In this document: in pieces, positions 15,989 to 24,151 of the stretch
Position numbering within the stretch: position 1 is the stretch's first letter
Layout: every line of letters starts with the position of its first letter
Position numbers and translations under genes: made by a program
Notes under the pieces: generated by a model
What the model was told of the DNA's origin: nothing
The model's database searches: none
What the model saw: the letters and a program-made list of their open reading frames with translations, nothing else
DNA from: Streptomyces ardesiacus
GTDB lineage: Bacteria > Actinomycetota > Actinomycetes > Streptomycetales > Streptomycetaceae
Reading direction: 5' to 3'
NCBI RefSeq assembly: GCF_003112575.1
Contig: NZ_BEWC01000011.1
Span: forward strand, 124,001 to 188,000
Length of the DNA: 64,000 nucleotides

Positions 15989-18118
15989 CTACGCCGGGAC
16001 CGACGCCACCCCCGCCTCCAGGAACGGCTTGCCGTTCACGCGCTCCGAGACGCCCTCGCGGTCCAGGTACGGCGTGATGCCGCCCAGGTGGAAGGGCCAG
16101 CCGGCGCCGGTGATCAGGCAGAGGTCGATGTCCTGGGCCTCGGCGACGACGCCCTCGTCGAGCATCAGGCCGATCTCCTGGGCCACCGCGTCCAGGACGC
16201 GGTCGCGGACCTGCTCCTCGGTCAGGACGGTGTCGCCCTGCTTGAGGAGGGCGGCGACCTCCGGGTCCAGTTCGGGCTTGCCGCTGTCGTAGACGTAGAA
16301 GCCGCGCTTGCCCGCCTCGACGACCGCCTTCAGGTTCGGGGAGACCGTGAAGCGCTCGGGGAAGGCCCGGTTGAGGGTCTCCGAGACGTGCAGGCCGATG
16401 GCCGGGCCGACCAGTTCGAGGAGGACCAGCGGGGACATCGGCAGGCCGAGGGGCTCCACCGCCTTCTCCGCCACCGGCACCGGGGTGCCCTCGTCGATGA
16501 CGTTCTGGATCTCGCCCATGAAGCGGGTCAGGATGCGGTTCACGACGAACGCCGGGGCGTCCTTGACCAGGACCGCGGTCTTCTTCAGCTTCTTGGCGAC
16601 GCCGAACGCCGTGGCCAGCGAGGCCTCGTCGGTCTGCTCGCCGCGGACGATCTCCAGCAGGGGGAGGACCGCGACCGGGTTGAAGAAGTGGAAGCCGACG
16701 ACCCGCTCGGGGTGCTTCAGCTTCGACGCCATCTCCGAGACGGAGAGGGAGGAGGTGTTCGTCGCGAGGATCGCGTGCGCCGGGGCGACCGCCTCGACCT
16801 CCGCGAAGACCTTCTGCTTGACGCCCATCTCCTCGAAGACGGCCTCGATGACGAAGTCGGCGTCCGCGAAGCCCTCGGCCTTGTCCAGGACGCCGGTCAC
16901 CAGGGCCTTGAGGCGGTTGGCCTTGTCCTGGTTGACGCGGCCCTTGCCGAGCAGCTTGTCGATCTCGGCGTGGACGTAGCCCACGCCCTTGTCGACGCGC
17001 TCCTGGTCGATGTCGGTCAGGACGACCGGCACCTCCAGGCGGCGCAGGAAGAGCAGCGCGAGCTGGCTCGCCATCAGGCCGGCGCCGACCACGCCCACCT
17101 TGCTGACCGGGCGGGCCAGCGACTTGTCCGGGGCGCCCGCGGGGCGCTTGCCGCGCTTCTGGACCAGGTTGAAGGCGTAGATGCCGGAGCGGAGTTCGCC
17201 GCCCATGATCAGGTCGGCGAGGGCCTGGTCCTCGGCGTCGTAACCCTGCTGGAGGTCGCCGTTCTTGGCGGCGGCGATGATGTCCAGCGCGCGGTAGGCG
17301 GCCGGGGCGGCGCCGTGCACCTTGCCGTCGGCGAGGAAGCGGCCCTTGGCGACGGCCTGGTCCCAGGCCTCGCCGCGGTCGACCACGGGACGCTCGACGA
17401 CGATCTCGCCCTTGAGGACGGACGCCGTCCAGATCAGCGACTGCTCCAGGAAGTCGGCGCCCTCGAAGATCGCGTCCGCGATGCCGAGTTCGAAGACCTG
17501 CTTGCCCTTGAGCTGCCTGTTCTGGTTGAGGCTGTTCTCGATGATGACCGAGACGGCCTTGTCGGCGCCGATCAGGTTCGGCAGCAGCGTGCAGCCGCCC
17601 CAGCCGGGGACCAGGCCGAGGAAGACCTCGGGGAGCGAGAAGGCGGGGAGCGCCGCCGACACCGTGCGGTACGCGCAGTGCAGGCCGATCTCCACGCCGC
17701 CGCCCATCGCCGCGCCGTTGTAGTACGCGAAGGTCGGCACGGCCAGGTGCGCCAGCCGCTTGAAGACGTCGTGGCCGCCCTTGCCGATGGCCAGCGCGTC
17801 CTCGTGCCGCTTCAGCAGCTCGACGCCCTTGAGGTCGGCGCCGACCGCGAAGATGAACGGCTTGCCGGTGACGCCGACGCCGACGATGTCGCCGTCCGCG
17901 GCCTCCTTCTCGACCTGGTCGATCGCGGCGTCGATGTTCGCCAGCGACTGCGGGCCGAGCGTGGTCGGCTTGGTGTGGTCGTGGCCGTTGTCCAGGGTGA
18001 TCAGCGCGAACCGGCCCGCGCCCAGGGGCAGGTCGAAGTGGCGTACGTGCGCCTGCGTGACGACCTCGCCCGGGAACAGCTCGGCCGCACCCTTCAGCAG
18101 CTCTGCGGTGGTGCTCAC
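15989..18118 (-). CDS. fadB: 3-hydroxyacyl-CoA dehydrogenase/enoyl-CoA hydratase (FadB/FadJ type)
   Basis: Bifunctional beta-oxidation enzyme of 709 residues that hydrates enoyl-CoA and oxidises 3-hydroxyacyl-CoA with NAD. The N-terminal crotonase domain has the oxyanion stretch at 93-100 and both catalytic Glu positions: E143 in AMGGGVE and E164 in LPEVFLG. The NAD-binding GxGxM segment (GVVGAGLMASQ) begins at about 340, followed by FHFFNPV and the C-terminal dehydrogenase domain. The GTG start overlaps the thiolase stop by 4 bases (GTGA), so translation is coupled. The open frame continues upstream through the thiolase gene, but that part is a shadow frame. Confidence 0.95.
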   Translation of the reverse strand: MSTTAELLKGAAELFPGEVVTQAHVRHFDLPLGAGRFALITLDNGHDHTKPTTLGPQSLANIDAAIDQVEKEAADGDIVGVGVTGKPFIFAVGADLKGVELLKRHEDALAIGKGGHDVFKRLAHLAVPTFAYYNGAAMGGGVEIGLHCAYRTVSAALPAFSLPEVFLGLVPGWGGCTLLPNLIGADKAVSVIIENSLNQNRQLKGKQVFELGIADAIFEGADFLEQSLIWTASVLKGEIVVERPVVDRGEAWDQAVAKGRFLADGKVHGAAPAAYRALDIIAAAKNGDLQQGYDAEDQALADLIMGGELRSGIYAFNLVQKRGKRPAGAPDKSLARPVSKVGVVGAGLMASQLALLFLRRLEVPVVLTDIDQERVDKGVGYVHAEIDKLLGKGRVNQDKANRLKALVTGVLDKAEGFADADFVIEAVFEEMGVKQKVFAEVEAVAPAHAILATNTSSLSVSEMASKLKHPERVVGFHFFNPVAVLPLLEIVRGEQTDEASLATAFGVAKKLKKTAVLVKDAPAFVVNRILTRFMGEIQNVIDEGTPVPVAEKAVEPLGLPMSPLVLLELVGPAIGLHVSETLNRAFPERFTVSPNLKAVVEAGKRGFYVYDSGKPELDPEVAALLKQGDTVLTEEQVRDRVLDAVAQEIGLMLDEGVVAEAQDIDLCLITGAGWPFHLGGITPYLDREGVSERVNGKPFLEAGVASVPA

Positions 18119-19332
18119 TTGTCCCCCTCGAAGTGCGGGTTCTCCCAGATGACCGTCGCGCCCATGCCGAAGCCGACGCACATGGTCGTCAGGCCGTAGC
18201 GGACCTCCGGCTGCTCCTCGAACTGGCGGGCGAGCTGCGTCATCAGCCGCACGCCGGAGGAGGCCAGCGGGTGGCCGAAGGCGATGGCGCCGCCGTACTG
18301 GTTGACGCGGGCGTCGTCGTCGGCGATGCCGTAGTGCTCCAGGAACGCGAGGACCTGGACGGCGAAGGCCTCGTTGATCTCGAACAGGCCGATGTCGGAG
18401 ATCGACAGACCGGCCTGGGCCAGGGCCTTCTCCGTGGCCGGGATCGGGCCGTAGCCCATGACCTCGGGCTCGACGCCCGCGAAGGCGTAGGAGACCAGCC
18501 GCATCTTGACCGGCAGGCCGTTCTCGCGGGCGAAGTCCTCGCTCGCGATGATCGACGCGGTCGCGCCGTCGTTCAGACCGGCCGCGTTGCCGGCGGTGAC
18601 CCGGCCGTGCACGCGGAACGGAGTCTTCAGGCCCGCCAGGTTCTCCAGCGTGGTGCCCGGGCGCATCGGCTCGTCGGCGGTGACCAGGCCCCAGCCCGTC
18701 TCGCCCGCCTCTTCGTTGGTCCGGCGCACCGAGACCGGCACCAGGTCGGCCTGGATCTGGCCGTTCGCGTAGGCCTTGGCGGCCTTCTCCTGCGAGCGCA
18801 CGGCGTACTCGTCGGCGCGCCGCTTGGTGATGCTCGGGTAGCGGTCGTGCAGGTTCTCGGCGGTCATGCCCATGAACAGCGCGGACTCGTCGACCAGCTT
18901 CTCGCTGACGAACCGCGGGTTCGGGTCGACGCCCTCGCCCATCGGGTGGCGGCCCATGTGCTCGACACCGCCCGCGACGGCGACGTCGTACGCGCCGAAG
19001 GCGACCGATCCGGCCACCGTGGTGACGGCGGTCAGGGCGCCCGCGCACATGCGGTCGATGGAGTAGCCCGGGACCGAGGTGGGCAGGCCCGCCAGGATGC
19101 CGGCGGTGCGGCCGATGGTCAGGCCCTGGTCGCCGATCTGCGTGGTCGCGGCGACGGCGACCTCGTCGATCTTCTTGGGGTCGAGACCGGGGTTGCGGCG
19201 CAGCAGCTCCCGGATCGCCTTCACGACCAGGTCGTCGGCGCGGGTCTCGTGGTAGATGCCCTTCGGGCCCGCCTTGCCGAACGGGGTGCGGACGCCGTCG
19301 ACGAAGACGACGTCCCTGACGGTACGAGGCAC
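18115..19332 (-). CDS. fadA: Acetyl-CoA acyltransferase (thiolase)
   Basis: 405-residue thiolase that cleaves 3-ketoacyl-CoA with CoA, the last step of beta-oxidation, in the cytoplasm. The acylated nucleophile is C96 in DRMCAGAL. The GHPLASSG His motif and the C-terminal CVGFGMG Cys motif are both present. The GTG at 19332 is chosen over an upstream ATG because GGAG lies about 8 bases before it and the protein then starts at the usual family position. It is the first gene of a coupled fadA-fadB operon; two palindromes in the leader are likely operators. Confidence 0.95.
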   Translation of the reverse strand: MPRTVRDVVFVDGVRTPFGKAGPKGIYHETRADDLVVKAIRELLRRNPGLDPKKIDEVAVAATTQIGDQGLTIGRTAGILAGLPTSVPGYSIDRMCAGALTAVTTVAGSVAFGAYDVAVAGGVEHMGRHPMGEGVDPNPRFVSEKLVDESALFMGMTAENLHDRYPSITKRRADEYAVRSQEKAAKAYANGQIQADLVPVSVRRTNEEAGETGWGLVTADEPMRPGTTLENLAGLKTPFRVHGRVTAGNAAGLNDGATASIIASEDFARENGLPVKMRLVSYAFAGVEPEVMGYGPIPATEKALAQAGLSISDIGLFEINEAFAVQVLAFLEHYGIADDDARVNQYGGAIAFGHPLASSGVRLMTQLARQFEEQPEVRYGLTTMCVGFGMGATVIWENPHFEGDK

Positions 19333-19381
19333 GATGGCTCTCCTCCAGGGTGCGGGATGGCACTGCTGCGGCACGCATGCA

Positions 19382-19424
19382 CTGAGCGCGCGCTCAGCCC
19401 CATGCTACTTATGAGTAACGTAGC
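19382..19424. promoter_or_regulatory. Candidate operator palindromes upstream of fadAB
   Basis: A perfect 16-bp palindrome (ctgagcgc/gcgctcag) occupies 19382-19397, about 50 bases before the thiolase start. Next to it an imperfect dyad has GCTAC at 19404-19408 and GTAGC at 19420-19424, enclosing TACT-N4-AGTA (19406-19417). The sizes fit TetR-family operators, the usual class controlling fatty-acid degradation in actinobacteria. The regulator is not in this window. Confidence 0.5.
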
Positions 19425-19537
19425 TGCCCAGTCCCCCCGGCCGGAGCGGCGAAGGTCACACCGCCCGTCACACCACCGGAGCACCGCCCGGCCGGGCATC
19501 CACCTCGGATTCCGGCCGGAAACCGCCGTCGCGCCGC

Positions 19538-20824
19538 CTACGCCCCCTCGCCGCTCAGCGCGGCGACCAGGACCGGTGTCACCTGCTCCACCTGCCAGGG
19601 GCGGGCCCCGTGCCCGGCGAGGGCCGCGCTCACGGACTCGGCGTCGACCGTCTCGGGCGGCTGCCAGCAGACCCGGCGCACGGTGTCCGGCGTGATCAGG
19701 TTCTCCTGGGGCATGTTCAGCCGCTCCGCCAGCGCCGTCACCCCCGCGCGTGCCGCGGTCAGCCGGGCCGCGGCGGCCGGGTCCTTGTCGGCCCAGGCCC
19801 GCGGCGGCGGGGGGCCGGTCACCGGCTGGCCGGGCTGCGGCAACTGGGACTCGGACAGCGCCCTGGCCCGGTCGACCGACATCTGCCACTGCTCCAGTTG
19901 CCGGCGGTTCACCCGCCCGAAGCCGTTCAGCGCGGCCAGCGCGTGCGCGTTGGGCGGCAGGGCGAGCGCGGCCTCGACGATGGCCGCGTCCCCGAGCACC
20001 TTGCCGGGGGAGACGTCCCGGCGCTGCGCGATCCGGTCCCGCGCCTGCCACAGCTCCCGCACCACGGCGAGCTGGCGGCGCCGGCGCACCTTGTGCATGC
20101 CGGACGTACGGCGCCACGGGTCCTTGCGCGGCTCGGCCGGCGGGGCCGACGCGATCGCGTCGAACTCCTGACGGGCCCACTCCAGCTTGCCCTGGCGGTC
20201 CAGCTCCTTCTCCAGGGCGTCCCGCAGGTCGACCAGCAGCTCGACGTCGAGCGCGGCGTAGCGCAGCCACGGCTCGGGCAGCGGGCGCGTGGACCAGTCG
20301 ACGGCCGAGTGGCCCTTCTCCAGGACGAAACCCAGGACGTTCTCCACCATCGCGCCGAGACCGACGCGCGGGAACCCGGCGAGCCGCCCGGCCAGCTCGG
20401 TGTCGAAGATGCGGGCGGGGACCATCCCTATGTCCCGCAGGCACGGCAGGTCCTGGGTGGCGGCGTGCAGCACCCACTCCGCGTCGGCGAGCGCGGCGCC
20501 GAGACCGGAGAGGTCGGGGCAGGCCACCGGGTCGATCAGCGCCGTCCCCGCGCCCTCGCGGCGCAGTTGCACCAGGTACGCGCGCTGTCCGTAGCGGTAC
20601 CCGGAGGCGCGCTCGGCGTCGACGGCGACGGGGCCGCTCCCGCCCGCGAAGGCGGCGGTCACCCCGGCGAGGGCGTCCGCGTCGGCGATCACCGGCGGAA
20701 TGCCCTCGCGGGGTTCGAGCAAGGGGATCGGCGCCCGGCTCACAGAAGATCCGGCGTCGTCCGGAGGGGCGCCTCCGGTGGTTCGCAGTGGACGGTCTGC
20801 TGCGGTTTCGTGGGCGTCGGTCAC
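19538..20824 (-). CDS. RNase D-like 3'-5' exonuclease with HRDC domain
   Basis: A 428-residue protein. The N-terminal DEDDy exonuclease domain shows the Asp/Glu motifs AVDAERASGY, ATQDLPCL and the Tyr-Asp motif RYAALDVELLVDL. An HRDC-like helical domain follows (AQRRDVSPGKVLGD... ALAALNGFG). Such enzymes trim tRNA and other stable RNA 3' ends. The GTG start at 20824 leaves a disordered 35-residue N-terminus. It is the usual neighbour of the orphan response regulator in this genus, from memory. Confidence 0.9.
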   Translation of the reverse strand: MTDAHETAADRPLRTTGGAPPDDAGSSVSRAPIPLLEPREGIPPVIADADALAGVTAAFAGGSGPVAVDAERASGYRYGQRAYLVQLRREGAGTALIDPVACPDLSGLGAALADAEWVLHAATQDLPCLRDIGMVPARIFDTELAGRLAGFPRVGLGAMVENVLGFVLEKGHSAVDWSTRPLPEPWLRYAALDVELLVDLRDALEKELDRQGKLEWARQEFDAIASAPPAEPRKDPWRRTSGMHKVRRRRQLAVVRELWQARDRIAQRRDVSPGKVLGDAAIVEAALALPPNAHALAALNGFGRVNRRQLEQWQMSVDRARALSESQLPQPGQPVTGPPPPRAWADKDPAAAARLTAARAGVTALAERLNMPQENLITPDTVRRVCWQPPETVDAESVSAALAGHGARPWQVEQVTPVLVAALSGEGA

Positions 20825-20848
20825 CTGTCAAGGGTATCGGTGGATCGA

Positions 20849-20886
20849 CGGCGCCCGCCGACGGAACGTTCCGTCGGCGGGCGCCG
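20849..20886. terminator. 38-bp perfect palindrome
   Basis: Bases 20849-20867 are the exact reverse complement of 20868-20886, with AACGTT at the centre. It lies after the response regulator stop (minus strand) and before the RNase D gene. A terminator for the regulator is the simplest reading; a protein-binding dyad is the alternative. Confidence 0.6.
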
Positions 20887-21012
20887 GGGGGTCGTAAACC
20901 AGTCAGGTCAGTGAATCATCGGCTTCATGAGCGGCGATTCCGGAGCGGTGGGGGAGATGAGGGAGGGGGAGGGGAGAGCGGGAACAAGGCGGGCTGAGGA
21001 ACGGCCGGGCGG

Positions 21013-21675
21013 TCAGTGGATGATGCCCGTGCGCAGGGCCACCGCGACCATCCCGGCGCGGTCGCCCGTGCCGAGCTTGCGGGCGATGCGGGCCAGGTGG
21101 CTCTTGACGGTGAGGGCGGACAGGCCCATCGAGACGCCGATCGCCTTGTTCGACTGCCCCTCCGCCACCAGCCGCAGCACCTCGACCTCACGGCCGGAGA
21201 GCTCGCGGTAGCCGCCCGGGTGGCTCGGGGCGCCCGGGGGACGGCGGTGCAGACGGGCGGCGGCGGCGCCGATGGGGGCGGCGCCCGGCCGGGTGGGGAG
21301 CCCGACGTTGGTGCGGGTGCCGGTGACGACGTAGCCCTTCACGCCGCCGGCCAGGGCGTTGCGCACGGCGCCGATGTCGTCGGCGGCGGACAGGGCGAGC
21401 CCGTTGGGCCAGCCCGCGGCGCGGGTCTCCGACAGCAGGGTCAGGCCGGAGCCGTCGGGGAGATGGACGTCGGCGACGCAGATGTCGCGGGGGTTGCCGA
21501 TGCGGGGACGAGCCTCCGCGACGGACGAGGCCTCGATGACGTCGCGCACACCGAGCGCCCACAGGTGGCGGGTGACGGTGGAACGGACGCGGGGGTCGGC
21601 CACGACCACCATGGCGGTCGGCTTGTTCGGGCGGTAGGCGACCAGGCTTGCAGGCTGCTCGAGGAGAACGGACAC
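21013..21675 (-). CDS. Orphan NarL/LuxR-type response regulator
   Basis: A 220-residue protein with an N-terminal receiver domain and a C-terminal LuxR-type helix-turn-helix (ELSGREVEVLRLVAEG through TVKSHLARI). The phospho-acceptor candidate is D69 in VADVHLPDGSG. The acidic pair normally found at the domain start is reduced to one Asp (VVVADPRV), so phosphorylation may be atypical. No kinase gene is adjacent. The GTG at 21675 is chosen over an upstream ATG because AGGAGG lies 6-11 bases before it. A dyad lies in its upstream region (21860-21903). Confidence 0.9.
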   Translation of the reverse strand: MSVLLEQPASLVAYRPNKPTAMVVVADPRVRSTVTRHLWALGVRDVIEASSVAEARPRIGNPRDICVADVHLPDGSGLTLLSETRAAGWPNGLALSAADDIGAVRNALAGGVKGYVVTGTRTNVGLPTRPGAAPIGAAAARLHRRPPGAPSHPGGYRELSGREVEVLRLVAEGQSNKAIGVSMGLSALTVKSHLARIARKLGTGDRAGMVAVALRTGIIH

Positions 21676-21859
21676 CAGGCCTCCTGGGGTGCGGGGACGG
21701 GGCCGGCTCATGGGGGAAGCCGGGACGAACCGTGCTTTCAAGGTCACAGTCGTCTTCGGCACCGAAGGCGTCCGCCTTTAGAGAATGATCACGATCTGGT
21801 GAGTAACAATCCGAGCAATTCGGACACGCTGTCGATCATTCGAAGATCGAACGGTTTCA

Positions 21860-21903
21860 CACTTTGTCGATACGAGCCCGAAAGTGGCCGTGTCGACAAA
21901 GTG
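21860..21903. promoter_or_regulatory. 11-bp dyad upstream of the orphan regulator
   Basis: CACTTTGTCGA (21860-21870) and TCGACAAAGTG (21893-21903) are exact reverse complements 22 bases apart, in an unusually AT-rich intergenic region. This spacing suits a dimeric or tetrameric regulator with two half-sites. It lies about 190 bases before the response regulator and about 60 bases from the DUF3000 stop. Confidence 0.45.
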
Positions 21904-21964
21904 ACGGAACCTCCTCCGGGCGTGCGGATCCCACGCCCGGACACAGGAACGGGAGCTGGTGCGC

Positions 21965-22672
21965 TCAGCGGGACTGCGGACCGCGCCGCTGAGGCAGCGT
22001 CACCACCGAGGCATCGCCCGGCGCGGCCGGCGGCAGGCCCGCGACCTGGGCCAGCAGGTCGCACCACGAGGCGAGGTGCGCCGCGGTGTCCGGCACACCG
22101 CCCAGGCCCTCGCGGGGGGTCCAGGACGCCCGGATCTCGATCTGCGAGGCGGACGGGCGGGCCGAGAGCCCTCCGAAGTAGTGGGAACTCGCACGCGTGA
22201 CCGTGCCGCTGGGCTCGCCGTACGTCAGCCCGCGCGCCTGGAGCGCGCCGGTCAGCCAGGACCAGCACACGTCCGGCAGCAGCGGATCCGCCGCCATCTC
22301 CGGTTCCAGCTCCGCCCGCACCAGCGTCACCAGCCGGAAGGTGCCTTGCCAGGCGTCGTGCCCGGCCGGGTCGTGCAGGAGCACCAGCCGCCCGTCCGCC
22401 AGGTCCTCGTCGCCGTCGACGACCGCCGCCTCGAGCGCGTACGCGTGGGGCGCGAGCCGCTGCGGTGCGCGGGTCGCCTCCACCTCGATCTGCGGCCGCA
22501 GCCGCGCGGCGCGCAGCGCCTCCACGGCGGCCGTGAAGGCCGGCGGTACCGTGCTCCCACCGGTTCCGCCGGTTCCGTCGTGACTCCCCTTGTGCCGGGC
22601 CTCTTCCTCGGTCCCCCTCGCGTCGTCCATTCCGCCAGCGCCGTCCGACAGTCGTCCCTGAGCCGCAGCCAT
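21965..22672 (-). CDS. DUF3000 family protein
   Basis: A 235-residue conserved actinobacterial protein of unknown function. After a low-complexity first 40 residues, the DUF3000-like core runs from about FTAAVEALRAARLRPQIEVE to the end, with aromatic and Trp-rich segments (LPDVCWSWLTGAL, SSHYFGGLS). No catalytic motif, signal or membrane helix is seen. It is divergent from hemE. Starts at 22672 (ATG) or 22630 (ATG) are both possible; neither has a good ribosome site. Confidence 0.8.
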   Translation of the reverse strand: MAAAQGRLSDGAGGMDDARGTEEEARHKGSHDGTGGTGGSTVPPAFTAAVEALRAARLRPQIEVEATRAPQRLAPHAYALEAAVVDGDEDLADGRLVLLHDPAGHDAWQGTFRLVTLVRAELEPEMAADPLLPDVCWSWLTGALQARGLTYGEPSGTVTRASSHYFGGLSARPSASQIEIRASWTPREGLGGVPDTAAHLASWCDLLAQVAGLPPAAPGDASVVTLPQRRGPQSR

Positions 22673-22822
22673 GCGGGGAACATTAAGCGGAACGGCGGCC
22701 CGGCGCAGGGAGGGACACCCGCGTGCGGGCGCGATGTCCGGAACGCGCGGTCCTGCGGGGCGTGCGGGAGCCTTCCCACCCGAGGTCCGGTGCGGTGCGG
22801 GGGGCATGCGAGACTTGCCGGT

Positions 22823-23890
22823 GTGAGTGCCAACCAGAGCCCCGTGGGCATGCAGCCGACCGCCACGTACGACTCCGCGTTCCTCAAGGCGTGCAGGCGT
22901 GAGCCGGTGCCGCACACGCCCGTGTGGTTCATGCGGCAGGCCGGGCGCTCGCTGCCGGAGTACCTGAAGGTGCGCGAGGGCATCCCGATGCTCGAGTCCT
23001 GCATGCGGCCGGAACTGGTCGCCGAGATCACCCTCCAGCCGGTGCGGCGCCACCGCGTGGACGCGGCGATCTACTTCAGCGACATCGTGGTCCCGCTCAA
23101 GGCCATCGGCATCGACCTCGACATCAAGCCGGGCGTCGGCCCGGTCGTCGCCGAGCCGATCCGCACCCGCGCGGACCTGGCGCGGCTGCGCGACCTCACC
23201 CCCGAGGACGTCACCTACGTCACCGAGGCCTTCGGCCTGCTCACCCGCGAGCTGGGCGCCACCCCGCTGATCGGCTTCGCGGGCGCGCCGTTCACGCTGG
23301 CCAGCTACCTCGTGGAGGGCGGCCCGTCCCGCAACCACGAGCACACCAAGGCCCTCATGTACGGCGACCCGCAGCTGTGGGCCGACCTCCTGGACCGGCT
23401 CGCCGGCATCACGGCCGCCTTCCTGAAGGTGCAGATCGAGGCGGGCGCGAGCGCCGTCCAGCTCTTCGACTCCTGGGTCGGCGCGCTGTCCCCGGCGGAC
23501 TACCGCCGCTCGGTGCTGCCCGCCTCCCGCAAGGTCTTCGAGGCCGTCTCCGGGTACGGCGTGCCGCGCATCCACTTCGGCGTCGGCACCGGCGAACTGC
23601 TGGGTCTGCTCGGCGAGGCCGGGGCGGACGTCGTCGGCGTCGACTGGCGCGTCCCGCTGGACGAGGCGGCCCGCCGTGTCGGCCCCGGCAAGGCGCTCCA
23701 GGGCAACCTGGACCCGGCCGTCCTCTTCGCCGGCCGGGAGGCGGTCGAGACCAAGACCCGCGAGATCCTGGACGCGGCGGCGGACCTGGAGGGCCACGTC
23801 TTCAACCTCGGCCACGGCGTCCTGCCGACCACCGACCCGGACGCGCTGACCCGCCTCGTGGAGTACGTCCACACCCGGACCGCCCGCTGA
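22823..23890 (+). CDS. hemE: Uroporphyrinogen III decarboxylase
   Basis: Cytoplasmic enzyme that removes four carboxylates from uroporphyrinogen III to give coproporphyrinogen III. The 355-residue length is normal. The N-terminal signature PVWFMRQAGRSLPEY contains the invariant Arg residues and is followed by YFSDIVVPLKAIG. GFAGAPFTLASY and the C-terminal FNLGHGVLP signature are also present. The GTG at 22823 gives the usual N-terminus; an internal ATG at 22850 is the alternative. The later heme genes hemG and hemQ lie about 12 kb downstream. Confidence 0.96.
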   Translation: MSANQSPVGMQPTATYDSAFLKACRREPVPHTPVWFMRQAGRSLPEYLKVREGIPMLESCMRPELVAEITLQPVRRHRVDAAIYFSDIVVPLKAIGIDLDIKPGVGPVVAEPIRTRADLARLRDLTPEDVTYVTEAFGLLTRELGATPLIGFAGAPFTLASYLVEGGPSRNHEHTKALMYGDPQLWADLLDRLAGITAAFLKVQIEAGASAVQLFDSWVGALSPADYRRSVLPASRKVFEAVSGYGVPRIHFGVGTGELLGLLGEAGADVVGVDWRVPLDEAARRVGPGKALQGNLDPAVLFAGREAVETKTREILDAAADLEGHVFNLGHGVLPTTDPDALTRLVEYVHTRTAR

Positions 23891-24151
23891 AGCCGGGTCC
23901 GCCCGTCTGACATCCCGGGGCGACCACGCCCCCCCGCGTCGGTCACCCCGCTCCGCGCTCGGGCGCGACGGGGTACGGCTGGCGCCCCCCGGCTCGGCCG
24001 CGTGGGCGCGGTCGGCGGCTGCTGGGGGCGTGACGCGGCGCGGCGGGCGGTGGGTGTCCCGGCTCGGCCCGCAGGCGTGATCCGGCGCGGCCGGCCACCA
24101 GCGGGCCCCGCCCTCCCGGAGCGCCCGGCGCGGCGGCCGGCGGTCGCCCGT

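Noticed and set aside
15989..19378. Apparent fadA-fadB fusion of 1129 residues in the fadB frame
   Set aside because: The part over the thiolase gene is a shadow frame; the real thiolase uses another frame and the two genes overlap by GTGA.
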